Of a DNA stretch of 64,000 nt, positions 23,846 to 33,704 are shown piece after piece. A model generated the notes under the pieces. That model was not told the origin of the DNA and did no database searches. It saw only the letters and a list, made by a program, of their open reading frames with translations. The DNA comes from Mycolicibacterium grossiae (GTDB lineage: Bacteria > Actinomycetota > Actinomycetes > Mycobacteriales > Mycobacteriaceae): NCBI RefSeq assembly GCF_008329645.1, contig NZ_CP043474.1:3100001-3164000 (forward strand). Reading direction: 5' to 3'. The position numbers and the translations under genes were made by a program. Every line of letters begins with the position of its first letter. The first letter of the stretch is position 1.

Positions 23846-24677
23846 GCATGCTGCCCGCGTCGACGGTGAGCGGCAGTCCGGTGACGTATCGGGACTCCTC
23901 GGAGGCGAGGAAGAGCACGGCGTTGCTGATGTCGACCGGTTCCACCCAGCCGACGGGCAGTACGTGCATCATCTGCGCGACGACGGCCATGTCGTCGGGC
24001 CCGGGGTTCTCCAGGTCCGGCCGGAACAGCTTCATGGTGCCCTCGTTCATGAACATCGGCGTATTCACGTTGGTCGGGTGGACCGAGTTCACCCGGATGA
24101 AGTGCTGCCCGAGTTCGACGGCGAAGGTGCGCATCAAACCGACGACGCCGTGCTTGGCCGCGATGTAGTGCCCGGTGTGGGGGTACGCCTTGAGTCCGCC
24201 GACCGAACTGGTGAGGATGATCGAGCCCCCAGGTCCGCTCGACAGCAGGTGGGGCACCGCGCACTTCACCGTCTTCCACACCCCGGACAGGTTGACGTCG
24301 ATCATGTCCTGCCAGTCGGCTTCGCTGGTCCGATCCAAGGTGTTGCCGCCGTTGCCGATCCCGGCATTGGCGACGACGATGTCGAGCCTGCCCAATTCCT
24401 CCACCGCTCCGTCGAGGGCCGACGCCAGGGCGTCGTAGTCGCGGACGTCGACCTCGGCCGTCACGACGCGCCGACCGAGATCCTTGATCAGTCCGGCGGT
24501 CTCGGCGAGGTCGTCACGCGTCGCCGCGGGGATCTCGCTGCTGCTTCCCACCTGACGGCAGACGTCGACGGCGACGATGTCGGCGCCCTCCTGCGCGAGC
24601 CGCACGGCATGGCTGCGTCCCTGCCCGCGCGCCGCCCCGGTGATGAATGCGACTTTGTCCGCCACGCGTCCGGCCAT
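23838..24677 (-). CDS. Mycofactocin-coupled-type SDR oxidoreductase (3)
   Basis: This 279-residue SDR has AFITGAARGQGRSHAVRLAQ, the family insertion VDVCRQVGSSSEIPAATRDD, VVANAGIGN, Ser in TSSVGGLKAY, and Tyr-Lys in YIAAKHG. It ends YVTGLPLTVDAGSMLK. ATG 24677 has GGGAGG upstream. It is a paralogue of the two SDRs at 19.5-21.2 kb. An operator-like 20-mer at 24717-24736 lies 40 bp upstream and matches the one in the P450 promoter, so this SDR and the P450 are probably co-regulated by the TetR at 23243. Confidence 0.88.
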   Translation of the reverse strand: MAGRVADKVAFITGAARGQGRSHAVRLAQEGADIVAVDVCRQVGSSSEIPAATRDDLAETAGLIKDLGRRVVTAEVDVRDYDALASALDGAVEELGRLDIVVANAGIGNGGNTLDRTSEADWQDMIDVNLSGVWKTVKCAVPHLLSSGPGGSIILTSSVGGLKAYPHTGHYIAAKHGVVGLMRTFAVELGQHFIRVNSVHPTNVNTPMFMNEGTMKLFRPDLENPGPDDMAVVAQMMHVLPVGWVEPVDISNAVLFLASEESRYVTGLPLTVDAGSMLK

Positions 24678-24716
24678 GGTGCGCCTCCCGTCCGGTGCCG
24701 CTCGTCCAGCGGCACG

Positions 24717-24736
24717 ATTTGATCGATCGATCAGGA
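24717..24736. promoter_or_regulatory. TetR-type operator, copy 2 (SDR promoter)
   Basis: ATTTGATCGATCGATCAGGA contains the perfect 14-bp palindrome TGATCGATCGATCA at 24720-24733. It matches the site at 23141-23160 at about 15 of 20 positions and lies 40 bp upstream of the SDR start. It probably binds the TetR encoded at 23243-23845. Confidence 0.65.
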
Positions 24737-24760
24737 CGATGGCAGTACGCGTGCCGGCTG

Positions 24761-25654
24761 TCAAGGGGTCGGGCGCGAGGTCAGCGTGCACCGGAGGCCG
24801 AAGTGGTCGGACGGGAAGATCCGCGGAAGCTGCGCCGAGAGCGGTTCGGTGCCCAGCAGTCCGATGTCCGACGCCGACCAGGCCGTCCCCTTGAGCAGGA
24901 TGCGGTCGAACCGCACGTGCCGGTGCTTGTCCTTCATGTCGTAGCGCATGAGGTTGATCGACGTGTCCTCGGTGTATCCGTGCTCTCCGGGTCGCAGTGC
25001 GGGCCAGAGGTCGGTGTACGGGGCGGTGATGCGTCCGTTCTCCCGGTCGCGCATGTTGAAGTCGCCCAGGACGACGGCGTCGTCGGCGCCGCGCAGCGCC
25101 CGGGTGATCGCCCGCAGCTGCGTCGCGCGCAGGCCGGCACGTCGTTTGCCGCTGTCGAGGTGGATCGAACACACCGTCAACGGATTGTCGTCGAAACCGA
25201 ACTCGCACAGCAGGATTCCGCGCGACAGCTCACTCGGCAGCGGCCGGTAGGTGACGCGGCGAACCGGCAACCGCGTCAGCAGCACTATGCCGTAGGGCCC
25301 GATGTCGCGATGCCCGACGGCGGCGGCGCTGCGGTAGTCACGCCGAATCCACGGTTGGGCGTGCAGGATCGCCAGTGCGCGCGGCGTCATCTCCTGGAAC
25401 ACCATGACGTCGGGCGCGAGCGGCGCCAGCACGCCGGCGAGCGCGCCGTGGCGTTCGTCGGCGTGGAGGTCGTCGAACCACACGTTGTACGTCGTGAGCG
25501 TCAGTGTGGCGGGTGCCGCCTCGTCGGCGTCGGCGACGTGGTTGGCGACGTCGGCGGCGTCCACCCACCGCCCGGCCACCGCGTCGTACACCCGCACCGG
25601 GACGCGGCGCCGACGCCGGCCCAGGCCGCGCCACACCGAGAGGACCGAACGCAC
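24761..25654 (-). CDS. Endonuclease/exonuclease/phosphatase (EEP) family protein
   Basis: This 297-residue protein has the metal-dependent EEP fold: TYNVWFDD (Asn/Asp), VFQEMT (metal Glu), SIHLDSG (His), VLGDFNMR (Asp/Asn), FDRIL and PSDHFGL (final catalytic Asp-His). The core starts at about residue 53 after a basic N-terminal extension. The TDP2/CCR4-like order of motifs suggests a phosphodiesterase or phosphatase on nucleic acid or a small phosphorylated molecule. There is no signal peptide. It is divergent from the small gene at 25725 and stands apart from the catabolic genes. Confidence 0.85.
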   Translation of the reverse strand: MRSVLSVWRGLGRRRRRVPVRVYDAVAGRWVDAADVANHVADADEAAPATLTLTTYNVWFDDLHADERHGALAGVLAPLAPDVMVFQEMTPRALAILHAQPWIRRDYRSAAAVGHRDIGPYGIVLLTRLPVRRVTYRPLPSELSRGILLCEFGFDDNPLTVCSIHLDSGKRRAGLRATQLRAITRALRGADDAVVLGDFNMRDRENGRITAPYTDLWPALRPGEHGYTEDTSINLMRYDMKDKHRHVRFDRILLKGTAWSASDIGLLGTEPLSAQLPRIFPSDHFGLRCTLTSRPTP

Positions 25655-25684
25655 ACCGCAGATTGTCCCCGCTGTGGCGGTTTC

Positions 25685-25738
25685 CTAATCTAGGGCCATG
25701 ACGAACGTCGACTAATCTAGGGCCATGACGAACGTCGA
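25685..25738 (+). repeat. 27-bp tandem duplication of a leaderless promoter and start codon
   Basis: Positions 25685-25711 and 25712-25738 are identical. Each copy contains TAATCT (a good -10 box), six bases, then ATG ACG AAC GTC GA. This is the arrangement of a mycobacterial leaderless promoter. The first ATG (25698) opens a frame that ends after five codons (MTNVD) because the TAATCT of the second copy supplies an in-phase TAA. The second ATG (25725) opens the real gene. So one gene has two tandem promoter-plus-start units. Confidence 0.85.
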
Positions 25739-26021
25739 CTACGTGCTCGTCGGACCCGGTCCGTCCAGCGACGAGGTTCAGGAAGCGGTGGCACGCATCA
25801 CCGACAGCGTGCTCACCCCGGAGGGCAAGCTCTACCCGGTCATCGGTCGACCGACCTCGTTCCTGCGCGTGCTACCGGATCGAGAGTCGCCCGGCGGCAC
25901 GGCGATTCACGTGTTCTTCGCCAGCCAGCCCGTGGCGGAACGACACGAGCTGGCCCGCTCGATTCATCGCGGCCTGTCCGAGGCCACCGACTGGGATCTC
26001 CGCCTGGACTGCGAGGCCTGA
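25725..26021 (+). CDS. Hypothetical protein, 98 residues
   Basis: The product (MTNVDYVLVGPGPSSDEVQE at the N-terminus) is a small soluble alpha/beta protein with no recognised family. It has VIGRPTSFLRVLPDRES in the middle and a charged helix near the C-terminus (AERHELARSIHRGLSEATDW). Codon use is typical of its neighbours. The ATG is 6 bases after TAATCT, so it is probably leaderless. The promoter and first five codons are duplicated just upstream. It converges with the aldo/keto reductase gene (7 bp between stops). Confidence 0.7.
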   Translation: MTNVDYVLVGPGPSSDEVQEAVARITDSVLTPEGKLYPVIGRPTSFLRVLPDRESPGGTAIHVFFASQPVAERHELARSIHRGLSEATDWDLRLDCEA

Positions 26022-26028
26022 GCGGCGG

Positions 26029-27099
<1,071 letters not shown>

Positions 27100-27122
27100 G
27101 GCATCCAGCCTAGGCCGACCTG

Positions 27123-28544
27123 TCAGGGCAGCACCGTCTTCAGCAGCATCACGTTGTACGCCGACCACAACGAGAGGGTGTAGTACAGCTCCTTGCCGAC
27201 CGACCACGGGTGCAGGTACGGCGCATAGATGCCGCCCGGGATGTCCGTGGCGCGTACCAGAAGCTGTTCGGGACCCCAGGGGCCCTGGGGTGCCGGCGCG
27301 GTCCGCATCACGACGTCGTTGGCGCCGTTGCAGTGCAGCACGACGTACTGCTTGAGGTAGGTGTTGTACTGCGCCGACAACTCCCCGACGGGACCGGGGA
27401 TCACCGGTGTCGCGGCGGCCGGATTCGCCGGCACCCACGCCTGCTGATCGCCGTTCCAGTACTCGTAGCGCGTGAGGTCCGGAACCAGGGTGGGGGCCAC
27501 GCGCGCGAGGTACGCCGCACCCCCTCGGCCCGGCGGTGTGCCGAACGCGTACAGGTACGGGTCGCCGGGACCGGGCTTGAGGAAGGCGCCCATCTGGAAG
27601 TTCTCGTTGCCGCCACCCGGCGGCCGGATGGTCCCGGGATAGACCCCCCAGGTCTCGCCGTTGTCGGTCGACGTGGCGATGGCCGAGAAGTTCGTCGACC
27701 AGGACCCGGGGCTGTCCCAGTTGCGGATCGACATGAAGTTGAGGAACTGGTTGCGGCCGACCGCCACACCGGCGGTCGGGATGATGCCCGTCTCCTGCGG
27801 AGCCTGGCCGATGCTGTTGATGATCTGCTTGGAGATGCCCGGACGCCACACCGGCGACCCGGAATAGCGGTTGGCCACGGCGCCGTCGGCGACGGCGACG
27901 GTCTTGGCGAGCGAGCGGTCCTGGGTGCGGAACAGTGCGTTGTAGCGCCACTGCTTGCCCGGGATGCCGCAGTAGCCGTTGGTGTCCCCGAACGCCATCA
28001 GCACCTGCCCGTTCGCGGGATCGCCGTTGTCCCACATGATCCCGAGGTCAGTACCGGTGATGGCGAACCGCTGGATGGTCTGGTTGGGGCTGTCCGGTCC
28101 GGTCACCCAGCCGACGATGGAGGTGCCGGGCGGACTCGCCGGGACGGCCGCCGCCGGTGCGGGCGGGGCGGGCGCGGGCGTGCGCACCGGCTCGGGGGCC
28201 GCGGCGCCGGGTGCGGGCGACGACACGACGGCGGCCTGCTGGCGCACCTGCGCCGACGGCGGCACCAGCGCCTTGAGGATGGCCAGCGGTAATTGCCCGA
28301 GCCGGGGGAGCGGCGCGGCGTCGTTGGCGCCGGCCGGTTTGTGCCCGAGCGGACGGTTGAACGGTGCCAGCGCCGACGGACTCGGGATCTGGAAGGCCTG
28401 ACCCGGCAGGGGCTGAGCGGCCGCGGCGGCGCCCTCGCACGGCTCGGCGACGGCAGGCGGCGCCACGCCGAGCGTCACGCCCAGAACCACCACCGCAACG
28501 CTGGACACCGTTGCCAGCGGAACCGTTCGCAGTCGCGGCGACAT
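27123..28544 (-). CDS. Secreted DUF4185-domain protein (possible GH183 endo-D-arabinanase)
   Basis: This 473-residue exported protein has a signal peptide (LATVSSVAVVVLGVTLGVAP, cleavage near AVAEP), a Pro/Ala-rich linker to about residue 145, then a five-bladed-propeller-like domain. That domain shows GIMWDNGDPANGQVLMAFGD, TDNGETWGVYPG, YLYAFGTPPGRGG and GGIYAPYLHPWS, as in DUF4185. Members of DUF4185 have been reported as endo-D-arabinanases (GH183) that cut mycobacterial arabinan, so a role in arabinogalactan or lipoarabinomannan turnover is possible. Activity of this member is an inference. It has its own 164-bp upstream region. Confidence 0.75.
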   Translation of the reverse strand: MSPRLRTVPLATVSSVAVVVLGVTLGVAPPAVAEPCEGAAAAAQPLPGQAFQIPSPSALAPFNRPLGHKPAGANDAAPLPRLGQLPLAILKALVPPSAQVRQQAAVVSSPAPGAAAPEPVRTPAPAPPAPAAAVPASPPGTSIVGWVTGPDSPNQTIQRFAITGTDLGIMWDNGDPANGQVLMAFGDTNGYCGIPGKQWRYNALFRTQDRSLAKTVAVADGAVANRYSGSPVWRPGISKQIINSIGQAPQETGIIPTAGVAVGRNQFLNFMSIRNWDSPGSWSTNFSAIATSTDNGETWGVYPGTIRPPGGGNENFQMGAFLKPGPGDPYLYAFGTPPGRGGAAYLARVAPTLVPDLTRYEYWNGDQQAWVPANPAAATPVIPGPVGELSAQYNTYLKQYVVLHCNGANDVVMRTAPAPQGPWGPEQLLVRATDIPGGIYAPYLHPWSVGKELYYTLSLWSAYNVMLLKTVLP

Positions 28545-28708
28545 GCCTCACCTCTCGGCCGGCACGTCGCGGTCTCGTGGCGACGTGGTTCACGCGACGT
28601 TAGCGACCGCGTCCTCACTGCGGGGGACGGTGCGCGAACGGGTATGCGTTCGTGACCGTGTCGCAACCGCGGCCGCGGGCGCCGAGGTCGGCGCCCGCGG
28701 GCCCGCCG

Positions 28709-30964
28709 TCACGCGTCGGCCGGGACCGGCGGCACCTCGACGAGCAGCGCCATGCCGTGGTGCGGGGGCATCTCGACGGTGAAGCTGTGCAGGTCGTCCA
28801 CGGTGGCGAAGGCCTTGCCGGTGAACATGTCCGACACCGTGCCGCCGGGTGGCAGGGCCTCGGAGCGGACCGTGCCGGCCACGTCCTCGTTGGCGAAGTT
28901 CAGGACCGTCAACTGATACTGACCCTCGTCGGCCAGTTGATGCACGAGCACCAGCATGCCGCGGTGCGAGACCTCGGGGATGTCGACCTGCGTGCTCGTC
29001 GCGATGCCGTAGTGCGAACGCACCCGCAGGATCGCCTGCAGCTGCCGCAGGAAGCTGGTGTCGTCATCGAGTTGCTGCGGGATGGGTCCGTAAAGGCTAC
29101 GGCCGCGCGGCATCCCGGCCGTCGACTGCGTCGCGTCGGGGTTCACGCCCATCAGGTCGTGCGCGGCGCGGTGGATCCACCGGGTGTCCCCGCCGCGCAG
29201 CAATTCGGCGACCTCGCTGGTGGGCAGCGTCAGCATGCCGCACAGATCCCAACCGCTGAGGGCGAAGACGCCCGGTTGCAGGGCGTTGAACATCGCCAGC
29301 AGCAGGTGCGCGCGCCGGACCCGATCCAGCGACACGCCACCGCCCGAACCGTCGCCGATGTCGTCGAGGTCGGTGACCCCGAGTGTCGCCGCGATGACGG
29401 TCGCGGTGGTGCAGGCGATCCCGTTGGTGGTGAACACCTGGTTGTACGGGCCGTTCGCGCCGGTCAGCTTCTCCAGCAGGTCGCTGCGCACCGATTCGCC
29501 GAGCGCCTCGCCGGTGACCTCTTCGCCCTTGTAGGTGTAGACGTCGTCGCGGTGCCCGTTGGACCAGTGCACGAGTTCGTAGGTGAGTTCGTCGTGGTTC
29601 TGCAGCGCGTGCACGAGCGACGCCGGGTCGACGCCGAGTTCGAGCGTGGTGCGCAGCGTGAGCCGGAGGAACTCGGTGTCGGCGGTCGCGAGCGCGTGGT
29701 GGTAGGCGGGCCGGTTGATGAAGTCGTAGGACAGGTCCGCACCGGCCTCGCCGATCTCGCGGATGTCGTCGATCGTCAGGTTGAGTTCCTGGAAGGTGAA
29801 GCCACCCACCTTGCGCACCATGCTGGCGATCAGGTGGTTCGCGGCCTCCGACAGCGGATGCCCCTCCGACCAGCCCACCGAGTCCTCCGACGCCGCCTTC
29901 TCCGCGCCGAGGAACCCGTTGGCGTCCAGGCGCAAGCCGCCGGTGCCGAGGTCGGTCAGCGAGTGCAGCGCGTCGCCGATCACCAGGCGCATGCCGGCGA
30001 AGGACGGGTCGAGCCAGTTGATCGACGGTTGACCGTCCTTGAAGTAGTGCAGGTACACCCAGCGCCGCTCGACGCCGTCCACGCCGAGCACCGGGCGGGT
30101 GACGCTCCAGTTGGTCTCCTTGACGCCCTCGGCGTAGAAGATGACCCGCTGCAGGCGGCCGATGATGTAACCGGCCTTGTCGAGCCACTCCTCGGTCGCG
30201 GCATCGATGTTCACCGAGTCCGCGCCCGGCGGAACCTCGGGGAGGTGCTCCCAGTCGCGCGGGTCGATCTCGACCATGTGGTAGATGCCCGGGTAGTCGG
30301 CGTACTTCATCTCCGCGAGCCGGAAGTCCGCGCCCTTGCCCGTGTGGCCGGGCACGATGTCGTCGATGATGGTGCCGCCGTACCAGTTGGCCGTGCCGCA
30401 CATCGTGCGGAATTCGTCCTCGGTGCCGAAGGCCGGGTCGATCTGCGTGCTGATCCGGTCGAAGTGCCCGTCGACGCTGGGCGTCAGATCCCACCCGGAG
30501 ATCCCGCCGGCGCGTTTGACCGGGCCGGTGTGGATGCCCTCGATGCCGATCTCGGCGAAGGCCTTCCACATCTCCTCGTCGGCCATCGCCTTGAGGAACG
30601 ACTCCTGCGGACGCGTGATGAGCGACAGCGGGTAGGCCGTGAACCACACCGACGCCGTGTCGACCGCACCCCGGGGACTCGGGGTGGCGTACGGGTTCTG
30701 CCACATCGAGCCCTGGCCGGAGAACTGCTGACTGATCTCGTTGGCGTCGGCGAGCATCGACTGGCTGAGCAACCAGGACACGTAACCGGCGTTGTCCGCC
30801 GTCGGCGAACCGTCCTGCGTCAGCGACCGCCGGGTGAACGGCGTACGCACCCGCGGGCGGAAACGGAGGGCACGCGGGCGCGCAGGATGGAGGTGCTCGT
30901 CGAAGGTGACGTCGGTCGTCTCGCTGACCTGGTCTTCCGGCTCCGACTCTGCCGCGTGAGTCAT
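28709..30964 (-). CDS. GH13 alpha-glucan enzyme, trehalose-synthase-like
   Basis: This 751-residue protein has the GH13 catalytic triad in order: nucleophile Asp in [12 protein letters not shown], acid/base Glu in FTFQELNL, and transition-state Asp in LQNHDE. A beta-sandwich C-terminal domain follows ([20 protein letters not shown]). The N-terminal [20 protein letters not shown] strand-helix and the long B-domain differ from standard TreS, so it may act on maltose, trehalose, sucrose or another glucoside. ATG 30964 has GAAGGG upstream. The C-terminal 40 residues look complete. No partner glycogen gene is adjacent. Confidence 0.78.
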   Translation of the reverse strand: MTHAAESEPEDQVSETTDVTFDEHLHPARPRALRFRPRVRTPFTRRSLTQDGSPTADNAGYVSWLLSQSMLADANEISQQFSGQGSMWQNPYATPSPRGAVDTASVWFTAYPLSLITRPQESFLKAMADEEMWKAFAEIGIEGIHTGPVKRAGGISGWDLTPSVDGHFDRISTQIDPAFGTEDEFRTMCGTANWYGGTIIDDIVPGHTGKGADFRLAEMKYADYPGIYHMVEIDPRDWEHLPEVPPGADSVNIDAATEEWLDKAGYIIGRLQRVIFYAEGVKETNWSVTRPVLGVDGVERRWVYLHYFKDGQPSINWLDPSFAGMRLVIGDALHSLTDLGTGGLRLDANGFLGAEKAASEDSVGWSEGHPLSEAANHLIASMVRKVGGFTFQELNLTIDDIREIGEAGADLSYDFINRPAYHHALATADTEFLRLTLRTTLELGVDPASLVHALQNHDELTYELVHWSNGHRDDVYTYKGEEVTGEALGESVRSDLLEKLTGANGPYNQVFTTNGIACTTATVIAATLGVTDLDDIGDGSGGGVSLDRVRRAHLLLAMFNALQPGVFALSGWDLCGMLTLPTSEVAELLRGGDTRWIHRAAHDLMGVNPDATQSTAGMPRGRSLYGPIPQQLDDDTSFLRQLQAILRVRSHYGIATSTQVDIPEVSHRGMLVLVHQLADEGQYQLTVLNFANEDVAGTVRSEALPPGGTVSDMFTGKAFATVDDLHSFTVEMPPHHGMALLVEVPPVPADA

Positions 30965-31052
30965 GCATTCCCTTCGCAGATGCGCGTGAAAAGGCTGAGG
31001 TGATCGTCCGCACGCAGTATTGCCAACGTTCGGCGATGTTGAAACCGGAGAA

Positions 31053-31122
31053 TCGGCGCCGCTGCGCCCGGGTCTATTCGGCGCCGCTGCGCCGGGTTCC
31101 TTCGGCGCCTGCGCCGGGGTCA
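31053..31122. repeat. Three diverged 23-25-bp tandem repeats ending at the SIP stop codon
   Basis: Units begin TCGGCGCCGCTGCGCC at 31053 and 31078 and TCGGCGCCTGCGCC at 31102. The third ends exactly on the stop codon (31120-31122) of the siderophore-interacting protein gene on the minus strand. It resembles the gene-end repeats elsewhere in this window but the units differ slightly in length. Confidence 0.7.
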
Positions 31123-31959
31123 GAGCCCGAGGCGCTCGAGCGCCTCGTCGAACTCCTCCGCGGCCACCTTGTCGCCCCGGCCCGCCGCCAGCGCCTGCGC
31201 GTACACCTGGACCGCGGAGTCGCCGGTAGCGGCGAAGCGCGCGTCCCATGCCTCGCTGTCGGAGCGCCAATATCCCGTCACGTCGAGCTGGTCGACCGAC
31301 CACCCCGCAGCGCGGAAGTGCTTGCGGACGGCGCGCGCCTGCGCGGCCTCACCGGCGAACCAGCAGTAGCCGACGCCCGGGGGACGGGGCCAGCGCCGTA
31401 CCGCGTCGGCGAGCCCACTGCCGCCGACGCCGTTGCCGGTGCCGAGGACGGGCAGCAGCGTCACCGCCGGATGCGGCGGCAGGTACGCCAGATCGTCGTG
31501 GTCGAGCACCTCGGCCACCACGGTCGCGGGCGTGCCCTCGCCAAGCCGTTCGATGATGCGGGCGGTGGCGGGCAGCCCGGACAGATCACTGACGAGGAGC
31601 TGCCACGACGCGCGGGGATCGGGTCGGTACCAGGACCGGGCATGGTCGAGCCCGACGAGGTGGCCGTTCGCCGCGGTGAGGGCCCACGAGGTGCCCGGTC
31701 CGTCGGCGTGCAGCACCACGTCGACGTCGATGTGGTCCTCGGGACCGTCCCGGACGTGGCGCCGCACGGTGTAGGTGCGCGCGTCGCCGTCGGGCGTTCC
31801 GTCGAAGTAGACGCCCACGGCGGCATCACCGGCGTCCGGGATGGCCAGCGCGGCCGGTTCGGTGATCCGCAACGTGATTCGCCGCAGACGCGGGCCCAGG
31901 TCAGCGGCGCCGACGACGGTGGCAGGGGTGAACGGCATCGCTGGACGAGGGTACGTCAC
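31120..31959 (-). CDS. Siderophore-interacting protein (SIP-type ferric-siderophore reductase)
   Basis: This 279-residue flavoprotein has a ferredoxin-reductase-like FAD domain with the RTYTVRR motif at 61-67 and [20 protein letters not shown], and a C-terminal SIP domain ([20 protein letters not shown], then VTGYWRSD). Such proteins reduce iron in imported Fe-siderophores to release it in the cytosol. It is divergent from mbtM, so both probably serve mycobactin-type iron uptake. No clear IdeR box was found between them. GTG 31959 was used; ATG 31938 is an alternative. Its 3' end lies in a tandem repeat. Confidence 0.87.
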   Translation of the reverse strand: MTYPRPAMPFTPATVVGAADLGPRLRRITLRITEPAALAIPDAGDAAVGVYFDGTPDGDARTYTVRRHVRDGPEDHIDVDVVLHADGPGTSWALTAANGHLVGLDHARSWYRPDPRASWQLLVSDLSGLPATARIIERLGEGTPATVVAEVLDHDDLAYLPPHPAVTLLPVLGTGNGVGGSGLADAVRRWPRPPGVGYCWFAGEAAQARAVRKHFRAAGWSVDQLDVTGYWRSDSEAWDARFAATGDSAVQVYAQALAAGRGDKVAAEEFDEALERLGL

Positions 31960-32102
31960 CGGCGCCCGCCGGCCCGGTAACTAACATTGCCGCCAATTCG
32001 CCCGGTACCCTCTCGGCACGTGGTGGTGTGCACGGAAGCCTGCTGGTCGTCGGCCGACAGCGAAGTCCTCGGTGATTGCCCGACCGGCGCAGGTGCCGCA
32101 TC

Positions 32103-33680
32103 GTGAACGTCCTCGCCGCGGCACTGGCCGAGCGCCTCTCGGCGAGCGGCAACGACCTCGTCGTCCTCACCGACGGCACGTGGCGGCACCATCCGTGGCC
32201 GGAGGTGCACGCGCGCGCCGAGAACGTGGCCGAGCGTCTGCTCGATGCCGGCGTCACCGCCGTGGGCCTGGTGGGGGAGCCCACCGTGGAATTCATCGCC
32301 GCGATCGTCGGCGCGTGCTACGCCGATGCCGCGCTGTCGATCCTCCCGGGACCGATCCGCGGATCCGACGCCGAGCAGTGGGCGGCGTCGACGCTGGCCC
32401 GGTTCGCCGGCATCGGCGTCGCGCACGTCCTCGCCAACGGTCACTACCTCGACGGTCTCGCTGCCGTCGACGGTCCGCTACCGGTGAGCGCGGTCGCCGC
32501 CATCGCCGGTGCGGAGCGCTCGACGACATTCCGCCCGCCCGCAGGCCCGGCGCCCACGGCAGTACTCCAGGGAACGGCCGGATCCACCGGCGCGCCCCGC
32601 ACCGTGCGGTTGGCGCCCGAGGCGGTGCTGGCGAACCTGCGTGGCTTGAACCTGCGCATCGGGGTCACGCCGGCCGACGTCGGGTGCTCCTGGCTGCCGC
32701 TCTATCACGACATGGGCCTGAGCTTCCTGCTGTCCGGGGCGCTCGGCGGCACCGACGTCTGGCAGGCGCCGACGGCGGCCTTCCAGGCCTCGCCGTTCCG
32801 CTGGCTGGGCTGGCTCACCGAGAGCCGCGCCACCATCGCGGCCGCTCCGAACATGGCGTATGGGCTGATCGGGAAGTACTCGCGGCGGGTGACCGACGTC
32901 GACCTCGCGCCGCTGCGGTTCGCGCTCAACGGTGGCGAGCCCGTCGACTGCGACCTGACGGCCCGCTTCGCCACCGAGATGGCGCGCTTCGGTTTCACGG
33001 CCGGAGCGCTGGCACCGTCGTACGGTCTGGCCGAATCCACGTGTGCGGTCACGGTTCCCGAACCGGGCACCGGCCTCCGGATCGACGGGACCGAGGTGCG
33101 CACCGATGACGGCGTGACCACGCGGAGCCAGGCCGTGCTCGGACATCCCATCGAGGGCATGGAGATCCGCATCGAGCCCCGCGACGACGTCGTCGTCGAT
33201 GCCGGTGGCCGTGACGTCGGCGAGGTGCTCATCCGTGGCACGTCGATGATGAGCGGCTACGTCGGCGGTCCGGACCACGGTGAAAGCTGGTACGCCACAG
33301 GCGATCTCGGCTATGTCGTCGACGGCGGCCTGGTGGTCTGCGGACGTGCCAAGGAGATCATCACCGTCGCCGGCCGCAACGTCTTCCCCGCCGAGGTGGA
33401 GCGCGTCGCCGAGACCGTGCCCGGCGTGCGGTCCGGCGCCGTGGTGGCGGTCGGAACGGGTGAGCGTTCGATCCGGCCCGGGTTGGCCGTGGTCGCCGAG
33501 TTCCGCGGACCCGACGAGGAGGGAGCACGGGCGCTGCTCACGCAGCGCGTCGCGTCCGAGTGTGGCGTGGTGCCCGCCGACGTCACGTTCGTCAGGCCCG
33601 GTTCGCTACCGCGCACGTCCTCGGGCAAGTTGCGGCGGCTCGAGGTGAAGCGGAGTCTAGGCGGAAGCACCCACAGCTGA
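32103..33680 (+). CDS. mbtM: Mycobactin fatty acyl-AMP ligase MbtM (FadD33)
   Basis: This 525-residue adenylating enzyme closely follows the M. tuberculosis MbtM sequence as I recall it: [106 protein letters not shown] and [19 protein letters not shown] (Lys for catalysis in A10). MbtM activates a fatty acid as acyl-AMP and loads it on an acyl carrier (MbtL) for the lipid tail of mycobactin. mbtL, mbtN and mbtK are not adjacent here. GTG 32103 is used; an in-frame upstream GTG is less likely. Confidence 0.92.
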   Translation: MNVLAAALAERLSASGNDLVVLTDGTWRHHPWPEVHARAENVAERLLDAGVTAVGLVGEPTVEFIAAIVGACYADAALSILPGPIRGSDAEQWAASTLARFAGIGVAHVLANGHYLDGLAAVDGPLPVSAVAAIAGAERSTTFRPPAGPAPTAVLQGTAGSTGAPRTVRLAPEAVLANLRGLNLRIGVTPADVGCSWLPLYHDMGLSFLLSGALGGTDVWQAPTAAFQASPFRWLGWLTESRATIAAAPNMAYGLIGKYSRRVTDVDLAPLRFALNGGEPVDCDLTARFATEMARFGFTAGALAPSYGLAESTCAVTVPEPGTGLRIDGTEVRTDDGVTTRSQAVLGHPIEGMEIRIEPRDDVVVDAGGRDVGEVLIRGTSMMSGYVGGPDHGESWYATGDLGYVVDGGLVVCGRAKEIITVAGRNVFPAEVERVAETVPGVRSGAVVAVGTGERSIRPGLAVVAEFRGPDEEGARALLTQRVASECGVVPADVTFVRPGSLPRTSSGKLRRLEVKRSLGGSTHS

Positions 33681-33704
33681 CTCACAGGCTTTAAGGTGTC
33701 GGGC

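Noticed and set aside
28652..31003. A 783-codon plus-strand frame opposite the GH13 gene
   Set aside because: The minus-strand GH13 protein has intact catalytic motifs; the plus frame has none and shows biased antisense composition.
31960..32102. IdeR (iron) box between the SIP gene and mbtM
   Set aside because: The closest match, in GGTAACTAACATT, lacks the spacing and one half of the consensus. I do not consider it an IdeR site from sequence alone.
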